Shown here in pieces: positions 34,348 to 43,500 of a stretch of DNA of 64,000 bases. How positions within the stretch are numbered: position 1 is the stretch's first letter; every line of letters begins with the position of its first letter. The notes beneath the pieces were generated by a model. The model saw nothing but the letters and a program-made list of their open reading frames with translations, was not told the DNA's origin and did no database searches. Made by a program: the position numbers and the translations under genes. Origin of the DNA: JAVBQL01 sp031549085. GTDB taxonomy: Bacteria > Spirochaetota > GWE2-31-10 > MWDO01. Location: positions 1-64,000 of the forward strand of contig JAVBQL010000020.1 of the NCBI GenBank assembly GCA_031549085.1. Direction: 5' to 3'.

Positions 34348-34689
34348 TTAGGCATCAACAGAAAATATCTTCTCACCCTTCTCATTGATAAAAACATATC
34401 CAGAAAGCTTTGATACAACAAGCTTTCTGATTTTGTAGTTATCTTTATTTTTTAGAAACTCATCATAAAACTTAGAGATAAACTCTCTAAATGTCCCCTC
34501 AACCTCTACCTTTAAAAGCAAAATATTATTTCCAGAATCATCCTCATTATCACTATTTTTTTTATTAAAAAAAGAGAGAACATCTGATGCAAATTGGCTG
34601 CTATTATTAGCATCTTGAAGAAGATAGTTTATAATAATATCTATTTTTCTCTTTGGTTTTCTTCTGTTGTATAATTTTGTCTCTGACAT
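34348..34689 (-). CDS. Small conserved-looking protein of unknown function
   Basis: The 113-residue protein starts MSETKLYNRRKPKRKIDII after an AAGGAG site. It has a basic N-terminus, a polar Asn/Asp/Ser-rich middle, then an ordered C-terminal half (VEGTFREFISKFYDEFLKNK; GYVFINEKGEKIFSVDA). No membrane segment or known motif is seen. Its position between the S24 repressor and the replication block suggests it belongs to the accessory element, but that is only context. Confidence 0.65.
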   Translation of the reverse strand: MSETKLYNRRKPKRKIDIIINYLLQDANNSSQFASDVLSFFNKKNSDNEDDSGNNILLLKVEVEGTFREFISKFYDEFLKNKDNYKIRKLVVSKLSGYVFINEKGEKIFSVDA

Positions 34690-35061
34690 ATTTTCTCCTT
34701 CTATTTTTAAACTAAAAAAAATAAAGACCCTATTAAACAGAGAACATTATAACATTACTAAAAAAATTGGTCTATTCTTATCTGACAATAATTTCAAATA
34801 ATTATTTATAAACAGGTATTTATAAATCATAGAAAGAAAAAAATAAATTTAGTTTATGTAAAATTTGTGTAACACTATATAATAAATTATTATTATACTT
34901 AATTAAAAATAATTTTAGCGATATTCTAGTAGATAAGAATATTTATTATTTCTGATCTATAAAACACTCTATAGATCTACTTTTCAAAGCAAACATAACA
35001 AAAAATTCAACTAAAATAGAATAAAAAAATATATTTTTATCTTATAAAATATTCATTAAAA
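34690..35061. other. AT-rich intergenic stretch
   Basis: No gene or stable hairpin seen; TTTATAAA occurs twice near 34806 and 34819. The promoter of the next WG gene lies at its right end. Confidence 0.35.
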
Positions 35062-35090
35062 TTGTAAAATATATTATGTTACTGTATATT
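35062..35090 (+). promoter_or_regulatory. Promoter of the 35130 WG gene
   Basis: TTGTAA (35062-35067), 17-nt spacer, TATATT (35085-35090). The predicted start near 35097 lies after the longest possible start codon and so supports the ATG at 35130. Confidence 0.55.
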
Positions 35091-35129
35091 TTTATCTATT
35101 TATTTTATCTTTTCTTCGGGAGGTTAATT

Positions 35130-35660
35130 ATGTCTATGTATGACGAAATCCACAAGTTTAGCGGCGACTTGATGAAAGTTAAGCTATATTGCAAGTGGGG
35201 TCTAATAACAAAGGATAATAGAGAAGTCCTTGAACCAAAATATGACTCCATTAGTTATTTCAACGATGATGGCTTTGCAGAGATTAAACTTGATGGCAGA
35301 ACAGGCCGTATTAATATGAAAGGCATTGTATGTATTCAACCTAAATATGATACAATTGATATGGGCTATTCTGACATCCTCTATAAAGTCAGGGTCAACA
35401 ACCGATGGGGGTTGATAGAAGCAAACTATTGCACTGAAGTTATTCCGCCTCAGTATGATGAACTTTTGAAACCTTATAGTGGTCTTATCCCTGTAAAGTT
35501 TAACAAGAAGTGGGGATTTATAGATATCGATGATAAGGAGATCATTAGATTTAAGTACGACGAAATCATATTTGATGATGACTTCGTTATGGGAAGAGTA
35601 GGTGATAGCTACCAGCTTATCAATCTTGACTTGCAAAATTGCGCAAAAATATCTTTATAG
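35130..35660 (+). CDS. WG-repeat protein, short cytosolic form
   Basis: The 176-residue protein (MSMYDEIHKFSGDLMKVKLY) has four to five WG repeats (YCKWGLITK, DGRTGRINM, NNRWGLIEA, NKKWGFIDI). The start was chosen after GGGAGG at 35119-35124; the frame continues 18 codons upstream through a hydrophobic stretch that could mimic a signal peptide but lies before the predicted transcript start. A terminator follows at 35682-35713. Function is unknown. Confidence 0.8.
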   Translation: MSMYDEIHKFSGDLMKVKLYCKWGLITKDNREVLEPKYDSISYFNDDGFAEIKLDGRTGRINMKGIVCIQPKYDTIDMGYSDILYKVRVNNRWGLIEANYCTEVIPPQYDELLKPYSGLIPVKFNKKWGFIDIDDKEIIRFKYDEIIFDDDFVMGRVGDSYQLINLDLQNCAKISL

Positions 35661-35681
35661 TAAAAAAAATAAAATAAATAG

Positions 35682-35713
35682 AGTCCCTAAACTTGTAAGG
35701 GGGGGGACTTTTT
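35682..35713 (+). terminator. Terminator of the 35130 WG gene
   Basis: AGTCCC pairs with GGGACT, flanked by extra G, followed by TTTTT. Confidence 0.6.
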
Positions 35714-35819
35714 AAGGAAATATTCCAATTTTATAAAATTAACTATATTCTAAAAAAAATAATTTTCAAAAACTGCCAGCATATAATATATCTAATTAAA
35801 AACAAAACATTATAATAAT

Positions 35820-36749
35820 CTAGCCTATCATAGCAAGAAAATGGCTTATTAGGGCTGCCTCCGTTACTGTTTCAAGTAAATTTTTATCATCGTATACTTT
35901 TTTATCTGCCATTAGCTTTTCTGTGATTTCAGTTCTAAGTTTTGAAATATCATTAAGAGAACTATCTTTAATCATCTTTTTAGCTATTGCAACCTTTTCT
36001 GCAGAAGAGAGAGAGGGTCTATTCTGTTTTTCTGACTTATATGTGTCATAGAGTGGATCTATCCACTCATCCATTATAGACATATAGAGATATGTTGCTT
36101 TTGATCGTATCTTTTTTGGATGATTTTTTAGTAAAAATCTTATCTGCTCTATCTTCTCTTGGATGAAAAATAGATCTCTTTTATTAATTATTTTATCTAT
36201 TTGGCTATTTGATATTCCAAACTCCTTCAAGGTTTTTAAAATTATCGACTTAGCCTCTTCGTCTTCTGTTTTATTTTTCTCTGTTTTAAGATCTTGTATA
36301 GCTACCTCATTTTGTTTGGTTGGAGTTTTTGTTTTTTGATTTTCCATTTGTGATTTTGAGCAAATGGAACTATTATTTTTGTTTAAGGTCTCTAAATCCT
36401 CTTTTTCAGAACTACTGGAGCTATTTTGGCTGCAACTATTGATGATCTCATTCATAAAATCATCATCAACAAAAGTATACCATATCGTTCTATCATACTT
36501 TATTTTATTGTGATTATCTTTTATGAGTATATTACTATCTACTAGATCTTGGATAGTTTTTCTGATCTTTGTTATATTAATAAACGGAAATTTTTCTTTT
36601 AAACTATCAATTGTCTGGTATGTCCAATACTTGTCATTAACAAAGTTTTTATTATTTTTTTTATTTATATTTATCCAAAATGCAAAGTTCTGCAGAATTA
36701 TAGCACTGGTAATGCCAAATTTCAGCATCAGATTATCATTGATATACAT
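35820..36749 (-). CDS. Replication-initiator / replisome-organiser-like protein
   Basis: The 309-residue protein begins with a winged-helix-like domain of the kind common in plasmid and phage replication proteins: AIILQNFAFWININKKNNKN, DKYWTYQTIDSLKEKFPF, ITKIRKTIQDLVDSNIL and KYDRTIWYTFVDD. A polar Ser/Thr/Lys linker (about residues 105-160) follows, then a helical C-terminal part. Such proteins bind the origin or load helicase. The start follows AAAGGAGACC. A promoter at 37311-37283 would give a leader of about 527 nt that is complementary to the small RNA at 37007-37096. A CTCAAAT/ATTTGAG inverted repeat near 36808-36831 may be an operator. Assignment rests on pattern and context. Confidence 0.6.
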   Translation of the reverse strand: MYINDNLMLKFGITSAIILQNFAFWININKKNNKNFVNDKYWTYQTIDSLKEKFPFINITKIRKTIQDLVDSNILIKDNHNKIKYDRTIWYTFVDDDFMNEIINSCSQNSSSSSEKEDLETLNKNNSSICSKSQMENQKTKTPTKQNEVAIQDLKTEKNKTEDEEAKSIILKTLKEFGISNSQIDKIINKRDLFFIQEKIEQIRFLLKNHPKKIRSKATYLYMSIMDEWIDPLYDTYKSEKQNRPSLSSAEKVAIAKKMIKDSSLNDISKLRTEITEKLMADKKVYDDKNLLETVTEAALISHFLAMIG

Positions 36750-36971
36750 GAAAGAGGTCTCCTTTTATATTTTTTAAAATTCTAATTAGACAAAACAATA
36801 TACACTCAAATCATATTAAAAAATTTGAGAGGTTTAATTTTAAAGCTGATTTATCTTTTGCCTTTAAGATCTCATCAATTATTTAAGTAGATCTTACGCA
36901 TAGATATATAAATACAGCTTTTTTAGAGATAAAATAAAAATTATTTTTTATGAAAAAATAAAATATTTTTT

Positions 36972-37000
36972 TTGACTTGACAAAACCAGATAAATATAAT
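36972..37000 (+). promoter_or_regulatory. Promoter of the antisense RNA
   Basis: TTGACT (36972-36977), 17-nt spacer and a perfect TATAAT (36995-37000). Confidence 0.75.
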
Positions 37001-37006
37001 AGATTT

Positions 37007-37096
37007 GAAACAACTAAATTTCTAATTTCATATTATATGTATCAGCCTTTTATTCTTATAGATTGCCGTCTTTAAGTATAAGGGCTGGTTTTTTTG
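37007..37096 (+). ncRNA. Candidate counter-transcribed RNA controlling the replication gene
   Basis: From the promoter at 36972-37000 an RNA of about 90 nt would run to a terminator made of CAGCC (37043-37047) with GGCTG (37083-37087) and CTTATA (37055-37060) with TATAAG (37077-37082), closed by a run of seven T (37089-37095). It lies wholly inside, and antisense to, the predicted leader of the minus-strand replication gene. This is the geometry of plasmid copy-number antisense RNAs. Confidence 0.65.
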
Positions 37097-37124
37097 TCGA
37101 ATCTATTTTTTGCCTCCTTTATTG

Positions 37125-37142
37125 TGTGCAACCGGTTGCACA
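37125..37142. promoter_or_regulatory. 18-bp perfect palindrome upstream of parA
   Basis: TGTGCAACCGGTTGCACA is perfectly symmetric and unusually GC-rich for this DNA. Sixteen of its bases recur directly after parA (38454-38469). It could be a partition site (parS-like), a ParA/HTH operator, or a LacI-family-type operator, whose consensus it also resembles. Confidence 0.7.
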
Positions 37143-37282
37143 TTTAATTTTATTTATTTTTACCACCATTATGGGTATTTTTTACTTCTCATCAAAACAC
37201 TCTTTTCTCTGCTTCATTTATTACTCTCTTTTGCTTCTCCCATCCAAGATCGATATATGCTCAACTTGCTAAATTACAAAAT

Positions 37283-37311
37283 ATTATAGGTTATTAAAAG
37301 ACAAAAGTCAA
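37283..37311 (-). promoter_or_regulatory. Promoter reading toward the replication gene
   Basis: Minus strand TTGACT (37311-37306), 17-nt spacer, perfect TATAAT (37288-37283); no other gene lies between it and 36749. Confidence 0.7.
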
Positions 37312-37514
37312 TTTAAAATTCCCGAAATTTAAAAAAAACGATCTTTTCGGGATCTTCTCTTTGATTATTAATTATCGAGATTAATTTCGTTTTTTTAACA
37401 TTAATTTGCTTTTTTTTTTTATATTTCTATGATATATTATAACTTGATTTTCATCAAAAATAAAGAGTTAATTTAGAAATTTGCTTTTCTAGATTAAATG
37501 TTAAGAGGTTCTTT

Positions 37515-38450
37515 ATGCAATTGATATCAGTAAAAGAGGCTGTTAGTTTAATTAAGGTACCAGATAGTACATTGAGAGACTGGATTGATAATGGAACTCT
37601 TGAAAAATATAAAGATGAGAAGGGTTTTATCTGCCTTGATAAGAGACAAGTCTTAAGATTGATGCCTACGGTTATAGCTTTTTATAACTATAAAGGGGGT
37701 GTCTCAAAAACCAGCATGAGTATATTGATGGGGGATTACTACGAGAAGCGTAAAGAAAAAATATTATTAATTGATCTAGATCCTCAATCCAATTTGACCA
37801 AAAGCTTTTTTTCAGATGATGATATCCATGATGGTGTCAATCATGAGTACCGGAATACACTATATGATTTCTTTAATGATAAAAAATCCCTCTCAAAAAT
37901 TGTTATGCACTATAATGATTATATTGATGTTTTACCATCTAAACTGGAGTTAATGGAAAAATCGACTATTAATGATTTTGATCTATTAGATTATAAAATA
38001 GAGTTTAGCAATTTCTTTAAAAAATACTCAATCGTTATAATAGATTGTCCTCCTGCACTTAATGCATTTACATCTACAGGCCTTCTACTAGCAAATTATG
38101 TGTATATTCCATTTGTTCCAGAGCCATTTGCATATGATGGATTGGTTTCTATGTTAAAAACTATGCAAAAAATAACTCCATACAATAAAGATTTTATTGA
38201 TTATAGAATTGTCTATTCAAAAGTTAAGGGACAAAAAACAATTATTCATGAAAACTATATTAATCATGTAAACACTCAAATGAGTGGCAAAATTATAGAT
38301 AACCATAAGATCCCAGATTTTATAGGCATTGTTGAGAGGGGAGCGTCAAAACAAAATATCTTTGATATGTATCCAGGAGATACACCTGCACAGAAAATAA
38401 CAGAGTTGTTTGATGAACTTGATAAAATTATGTTTGAAGAAAGAACTTAG
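37515..38450 (+). CDS. parA: ParA-type ATPase with fused N-terminal MerR/excisionase-like HTH
   Basis: The 311-residue protein joins a helix-turn-helix of about 45 residues (ISVKEAVSLIKVPDSTLRDWI) to a ParA/Soj ATPase: deviant Walker A YNYKGGVSKTS, Walker A' LLIDLDPQSNLTKSFF, Walker B SIVIIDCPPALN and switch YIPFVPEPFAYDGL. Such ATPases segregate plasmids or chromosomes on the nucleoid. No ParB gene is adjacent, so the HTH may let ParA bind DNA or repress its own gene, as in large ParA proteins of type Ia systems. AGAGG precedes the ATG. Identical palindromes lie 372 bases upstream and three bases after the stop. Confidence 0.88.
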   Translation: MQLISVKEAVSLIKVPDSTLRDWIDNGTLEKYKDEKGFICLDKRQVLRLMPTVIAFYNYKGGVSKTSMSILMGDYYEKRKEKILLIDLDPQSNLTKSFFSDDDIHDGVNHEYRNTLYDFFNDKKSLSKIVMHYNDYIDVLPSKLELMEKSTINDFDLLDYKIEFSNFFKKYSIVIIDCPPALNAFTSTGLLLANYVYIPFVPEPFAYDGLVSMLKTMQKITPYNKDFIDYRIVYSKVKGQKTIIHENYINHVNTQMSGKIIDNHKIPDFIGIVERGASKQNIFDMYPGDTPAQKITELFDELDKIMFEERT

Positions 38451-38453
38451 TTT

Positions 38454-38469
38454 GTGCAACCGGTTGCAC
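38454..38469. promoter_or_regulatory. Second copy of the parA palindrome
   Basis: GTGCAACCGGTTGCAC, perfect over 16 bp, begins three bases after the parA stop codon. Confidence 0.7.
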
Positions 38470-38478
38470 TCTTGAGAG

Positions 38479-39384
38479 CTAATCAAGAATATATCTTTCC
38501 AAACGATTTAACTCTTCTAGACATTTTTCAAATATAGATTCATAAGTGGTGTGATCGAATTTTATATATCCAACATTTTGATGAAATCGCTCTTCATCAT
38601 CTTCTGGAATGATAAAATCATTTCCAAAACGCATCAGCATAAAGAATTGAGCATATAACTTTTTTTCTAAAATATATTCAATATCATTAGATTTTTCGTA
38701 GTTCATCTTCAGAACAACCATTAGTGTAGATTGTTCAAGGCTATATTCTACTTGCCAGTAAAAAATAATCTTATTTATATGAATGCTATTCCATTCAAAT
38801 CCTAATTTATCAATAATATCTTCACTATTTTTTACATCGATTTTTGATAAATTGAATAAGTTTTCGATAGTAACATATGACCACTCACTTATTGGCTTCG
38901 CTATATCGAGTTTTTTTTCTTTCTCTATGTTTGTAATGTAGTTCAAATAATCATGATAGATTCTGCTGTTTATATCTTTTTCATATCTTTTTAATATTGT
39001 TATAAGTTTATCTCTCGTAAAAACTTTATATGGCTCCACTATATTTGGATTTTCATCCTTAATATTAAAATAGATACAAATAAGATTATTATCATCAAAT
39101 TTTTTAAGATATCTGCCTGTTATAATCCCGTGGTAAGTTTTTTTTGCATCTGGAACAATCTTATCATCTATTATTAAAACATATTTATCATCTATTATAA
39201 CTATTATACCAATATCATACTTCTCTTTGATAATACGAACTTTTTTAAAATCCTCTTTTAAGTTTGTTAAGCTCTGTAAAAGTAGTGTAGCAGTCAGAAA
39301 AAGTGGGTTAGCATCATCTCCTTCATCATTTACAAGATTTAAAAGGCGACTTATAAAATCATTTTGTGTTAATGCTTCTTTCAT
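38479..39384 (-). CDS. PD-(D/E)XK nuclease-like protein
   Basis: The protein of about 301 residues starts MKEALTQNDFISRLLNLVND after AAGGG (the frame extends upstream without a ribosome binding site). Residues 40-110 follow the PDDEXK_4-type core: KEKYDIGIIVIIDDKYVLII with an aspartate, then IIDDKIVPDAKK in the position of the (D/E)xK strand, and a polar loop before CIYFNIKD. The C-terminal 180 residues are alpha/beta with no recognised family. Such nucleases are common in phage defence and mobile elements. The canonical glutamate is aspartate here, so activity is uncertain. It converges on parA within the plasmid-like block. Confidence 0.5.
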   Translation of the reverse strand: MKEALTQNDFISRLLNLVNDEGDDANPLFLTATLLLQSLTNLKEDFKKVRIIKEKYDIGIIVIIDDKYVLIIDDKIVPDAKKTYHGIITGRYLKKFDDNNLICIYFNIKDENPNIVEPYKVFTRDKLITILKRYEKDINSRIYHDYLNYITNIEKEKKLDIAKPISEWSYVTIENLFNLSKIDVKNSEDIIDKLGFEWNSIHINKIIFYWQVEYSLEQSTLMVVLKMNYEKSNDIEYILEKKLYAQFFMLMRFGNDFIIPEDDEERFHQNVGYIKFDHTTYESIFEKCLEELNRLERYILD

Positions 39385-40146
39385 AATTATACCCTTTATA
39401 TGTATAAAGCAATCTTTAAAATAGGTTGATGTTATATATATTATAAAATAATAAATATAAAACACTATATATGATAAATAGATATACTATTTTAGTTTAA
39501 GCAGACAATAGGACATATATAACAGATATTTCATTTTTTTGCTACCATTATTTTCTTTTTTAAGAGATGAAAATATTTTTCTTTAATTTATGGTAAAAAG
39601 ACTTTTTAATATATATTAAAGTAATACTTTTAAAAAAAATAGAGAAAAGAACATAATTTATTTTTAAAAGCAATAATTTAATAGAAAAATATTGATTTAT
39701 AGATATAAAAAGATATAATGTATTGTATTATGGTAAATAATTTTATTAAGTGAGCTCTTATTTATATTAGTAAAATAGATGAAACTTATATAATCATTCT
39801 TAAGAATATAGTATAAGATGAAAGTTTTTTCCAAAATATAATGAAAAAGTTTATAAAAGTATTTTAACAGATAAAAACGAAATAATCTATTATATTGATC
39901 ATTTTTAAAAAATATTTCGTTTTTGCTTATAGCTTTTATTGCTATTTCAAGATTATACTGATAAGTCTGTGATTTTTTATCTCTTTATGTTTATTCTTAT
40001 ACAAATATAGAGAGTGAATCTTTTTTATAATAAAAAAATTGTTGATTTTTCGATAAAATAGATTTATATTTAACTATCTAAAAAAACAATTTAAGGAGAA
40101 TACTTTACGATATTAAGTTCTCTTGTATCTTATATAAGGTTATTTA
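39385..40146. other. AT-rich intergenic stretch
   Basis: No gene is supported. A perfect 12-bp stem AAAAACGAAATA (39873-39884) with TATTTCGTTTTT (39913-39924) is the clearest structure and is flanked by T runs on both strands. Confidence 0.35.
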
Positions 40147-40320
40147 AACTAAAACAGATAGGCCCATAAATTTAAGTAGTTCTTTAGTTTTAGTTTCTAA
40201 AATGATAAGTTATTTTTATTCATAAGTGATTTAGTTTTGTACATTGTCATAAGTGATTCAAAAAAGATGTGCAAAACAATTGTTTTTTGCTTATTTTTTT
40301 GGGCCTTTCTGTTTTAGTTT
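40147..40320. ncRNA. Long closed-stem element H
   Basis: AAACTAAAACAGATAGGCCCA at the left is complementary over 20 of 21 positions to the right end near 40300-40320. Inside are a GCAAAACAATTG hairpin and two direct copies of CATAAGTGATT (near 40221 and 40249). The left end continues CCCATAAA, the motif shared with elements A, B, F and G. No consensus promoter was found. Confidence 0.45.
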
Positions 40321-40475
40321 TAAAGAATAATCTTTTAACCTCTTTTATCTATCTGTTTTTTTTGCAATTCTAATTGTCTTATAGTCATCCAATTCTTTTA
40401 TTAACCTCTTTCACATTATAAATAGTTAGAAACACATATTTTAAATAAATAATATGTGTTATAAACTGATTATCT

Positions 40476-40534
40476 TAAAAAAAAGTGTTACCACCCTTAT
40501 TGATACTATGAAGCAACAATAAGTTGGTAACACT
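40476..40534 (-). terminator. Terminator of the Ig-barrel gene
   Basis: AGTGTTACCA (40484-40493) pairs with 40525-40534, and CTTATTG (40496-40502) with CAATAAG (40517-40523). A run of eight T follows on the minus strand. Confidence 0.9.
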
Positions 40535-40560
40535 ATATTCTTAAATACTATCTCTCTAAA

Positions 40561-43500
40561 TTAGAAGAGAGCATTTCTTATACCAAATCCTATTTGTGGT
40601 ATCAGTCTACTGTTAACTTCAGAGGCAATGAAGTAGAATGCAGCCTCCATATAGAGTGCGAACTTTCTAAATCCATAGTATCTCTCAACCTTAAAGAAGT
40701 CCCACTGGAACATAAAACCAGCAAGTAGTCGGTCAGTTCTCTTGATATCACTATTAGGCTGAAAAGATGCAGCCCATGTATCGAAGTCTTCTTGGCTACC
40801 ACCAGAGAACCCACTCATCCAGAAGAACCCTGCACCAATCTCTATTGACCATGAGAAGTTTTTAGCATCTTCTCCAAAGAAGAACTCAAATGGGATATCA
40901 ATTACACGGGCTAATATCTTCCCTCCAGCAGCGAAACCACTATATGCGGGGTAATATTGACCATACTGCCATCCCCAATTTTCTGAGAATATAGGGTCAT
41001 CAAGATTGATCCCCATTGCAACAAGGTTCTCTCTTGTTGGAGTCCAACCAAACATCGCCTCCAGACGCACTATATCATCAAAGAATGATAACCCAAACCC
41101 TGTTGATAGAAATGGTCCACCATAGACCTGTGCCCATAGGTACAACCCCTCAATAAATTTAGGGAGCTTACCAGCGTTTTTATCAAACTGCTTAAATAGA
41201 AGTTTAACTTCAGTTATATCATTATTATCTTCAGCGATACCCTTAATAACCACCTTCTCATTGACTTTTGCGTTCTCAAGAGGAGTATTGATTGTGACTG
41301 TTGGCAATTTTCTATCTATTGCTACTTTAAAGTATTGAATACTACTCTTATTTGTGAATGTCGTTGCCTTTAATTGAAGGGTATGATTTCCATCAAGTAG
41401 GTATTGGCTTTGAAGTCTAACAATCCAATCTTTAGTAATTCCTCCGAGTGCCTGTTCAAAAGTATTTCCATTGTCAATGGTTAGAGCGATATTTTTGATC
41501 TTGTTTTTAGCTTTTTGCTGATTAACAAGGCTCATAACCTCAAATTTTGAGACTGGAATTTGATCTGGTTCTGGAAGCAGTTCTGGGTTCTTCACATACT
41601 TTTTCTTTAGTTGATAATATTTTTTCAACTGAAGCTCTTTTTTCATCTTCAATTCTATATTTCTTTCATAATATTGAGCTGTTCCCTTAAGCCATGGTCT
41701 ATGCTCTATTGGCTTTCCATTTGTATGTGAAGTAACATTTATTATAGGACCTGACTCTTGATAGTAGAATGTTCTTAAAATTGGTCCAGATGATTTTGGA
41801 GGGAATCTAGGATCGAGTTGCTTCTCTGTTGCAATAACTGTAACACTATGTAAACCTTCAGTTAGATCTCCTGCAGGGAAGGTATACTTCCATACATCAG
41901 TTCCCTCTGCCGTGAAGAATTCTCCATTATCAATTTTTACTTTAACAAATTCAAGTCCATCATCATCATATGCCGTTCCATAAAACTCAATAATATCTCC
42001 CATTATGCTTTGGTTACTTTGTGGTTGGTCAAGCTCTACTGTTGGAAGATCTGACATAGGATCTACCAAAAAGAATGAGCTCTTTTCTGTTACATTTCCT
42101 GCAATATCAACTGCTTTGATTAGGATATAATATTTATACATAGGAGGCCATCTTGTGGTATCAATCTCATAGTACCACGCCTCTTTTCCAATTGTTTCCG
42201 CATATCCATCCTCATCAGCAATTTCACTTGGAAGCATGGAGTTGTTGTTTTCATCAACTATTTTTATATATACATTATCTAAAGCGATGTTATCACTTGC
42301 ACGTCCCTCTATTTTATAGATATTATTGACTGATTCTCCTACTCTAGGACGAATTATACCAACCTCTGGAGGGGTGTTGTCGACGTTGTACATCGCAAAT
42401 GAGTATGATTCACTTCCAGCCTTATCTCTTGCTCTAATCAAGAACTTTAATATTCCATCAGGCAGAGCCTTGGTATTTAAATAGTAGTTCCAGCTCTCTT
42501 TACCATTGGCCAACTGGAATGACCAACCATTATTGATCGATATTGAGACCTCTTCAATTCCGTTAGGGTCAACAGCTCGCCCTGTTACAATTCGCTCATC
42601 TTTCAGATAGCTTCCATTTGGAGGGCTAAATAGTGATATAACAGGATTTTCATAGTCAAGCTGGAATCTGACGGTCTTTATATCACTCTTGATTCCAAGG
42701 ATATCTATCGCCTGAACCTCAATAATATGCTCTCCTGCAACCATTTTACCCTTATCTATAAAGATTTCCCAGTTTGTTCGATTTGCAGAGAGGGGAGCTT
42801 CATGCCATTTTGCATACTCTGTTCCCTTTGATTCAATGATATCTCCCTCATCATTTAGGTAGATCTTTCCATGATCAAGCTTATACATAACAGATGCAAT
42901 TTCATCATCATCAAGGGCTAGACCAGTAATATTTACAACATCACTGAATCTCTCTCCCTCAATTGCAGGGCTATTGATGTATACTTTTGGTCTATCTGTT
43001 AATGTATCAAATATAATAGACGCCTTTGCTATTGAGGTGTTTCCAGCTCTATCTACTCCAACAACATCTATACTTATTGGTTTTGGCTCTGTATTTGTAA
43101 GGTCAATGCCATTTATTGCATAGAGGTCATAGTAGCCTTCCCAATATGAGATTCCATTTGCCAATATCTTCTTTCCATTCAATAAGAAATATGTAGAGTC
43201 AACTCTATTGTTATCACTTGTTGTTCCTCTTATTGTAATATTACCATTTTGAGTACTGTTTTCTGATGGCACCAATATTTTAGTCTCTGGAGGGGTTGTA
43301 TCATATGTTAGATGATAGATTAATGTTGTCTTTTTTCCAGCATTGTCTTCAACAATCAGAGTGACTGTATTGTCCCCCTCTTTTAACTGCTCTTTAGGGA
43401 CATCTATAACAAACATTCTTCCATCATTAAAAAAGAGTCCATTAGTCATAGATTGATAATCTGTCAAGAGCATTGTTGTTTCTCTCTCTACAGGATCTAT

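Noticed and set aside
35076..35129. Longer start with hydrophobic segment for the 35130 WG gene
   Set aside because: The GGGAGG site and the promoter position both favour ATG 35130; the upstream codons would not be transcribed from that promoter.
36750..37514. Iteron-type replication origin
   Set aside because: No direct repeats of 15-22 bases were found; TAATTTCGTTTTT occurs here once and once near 33566, too few and too far apart.
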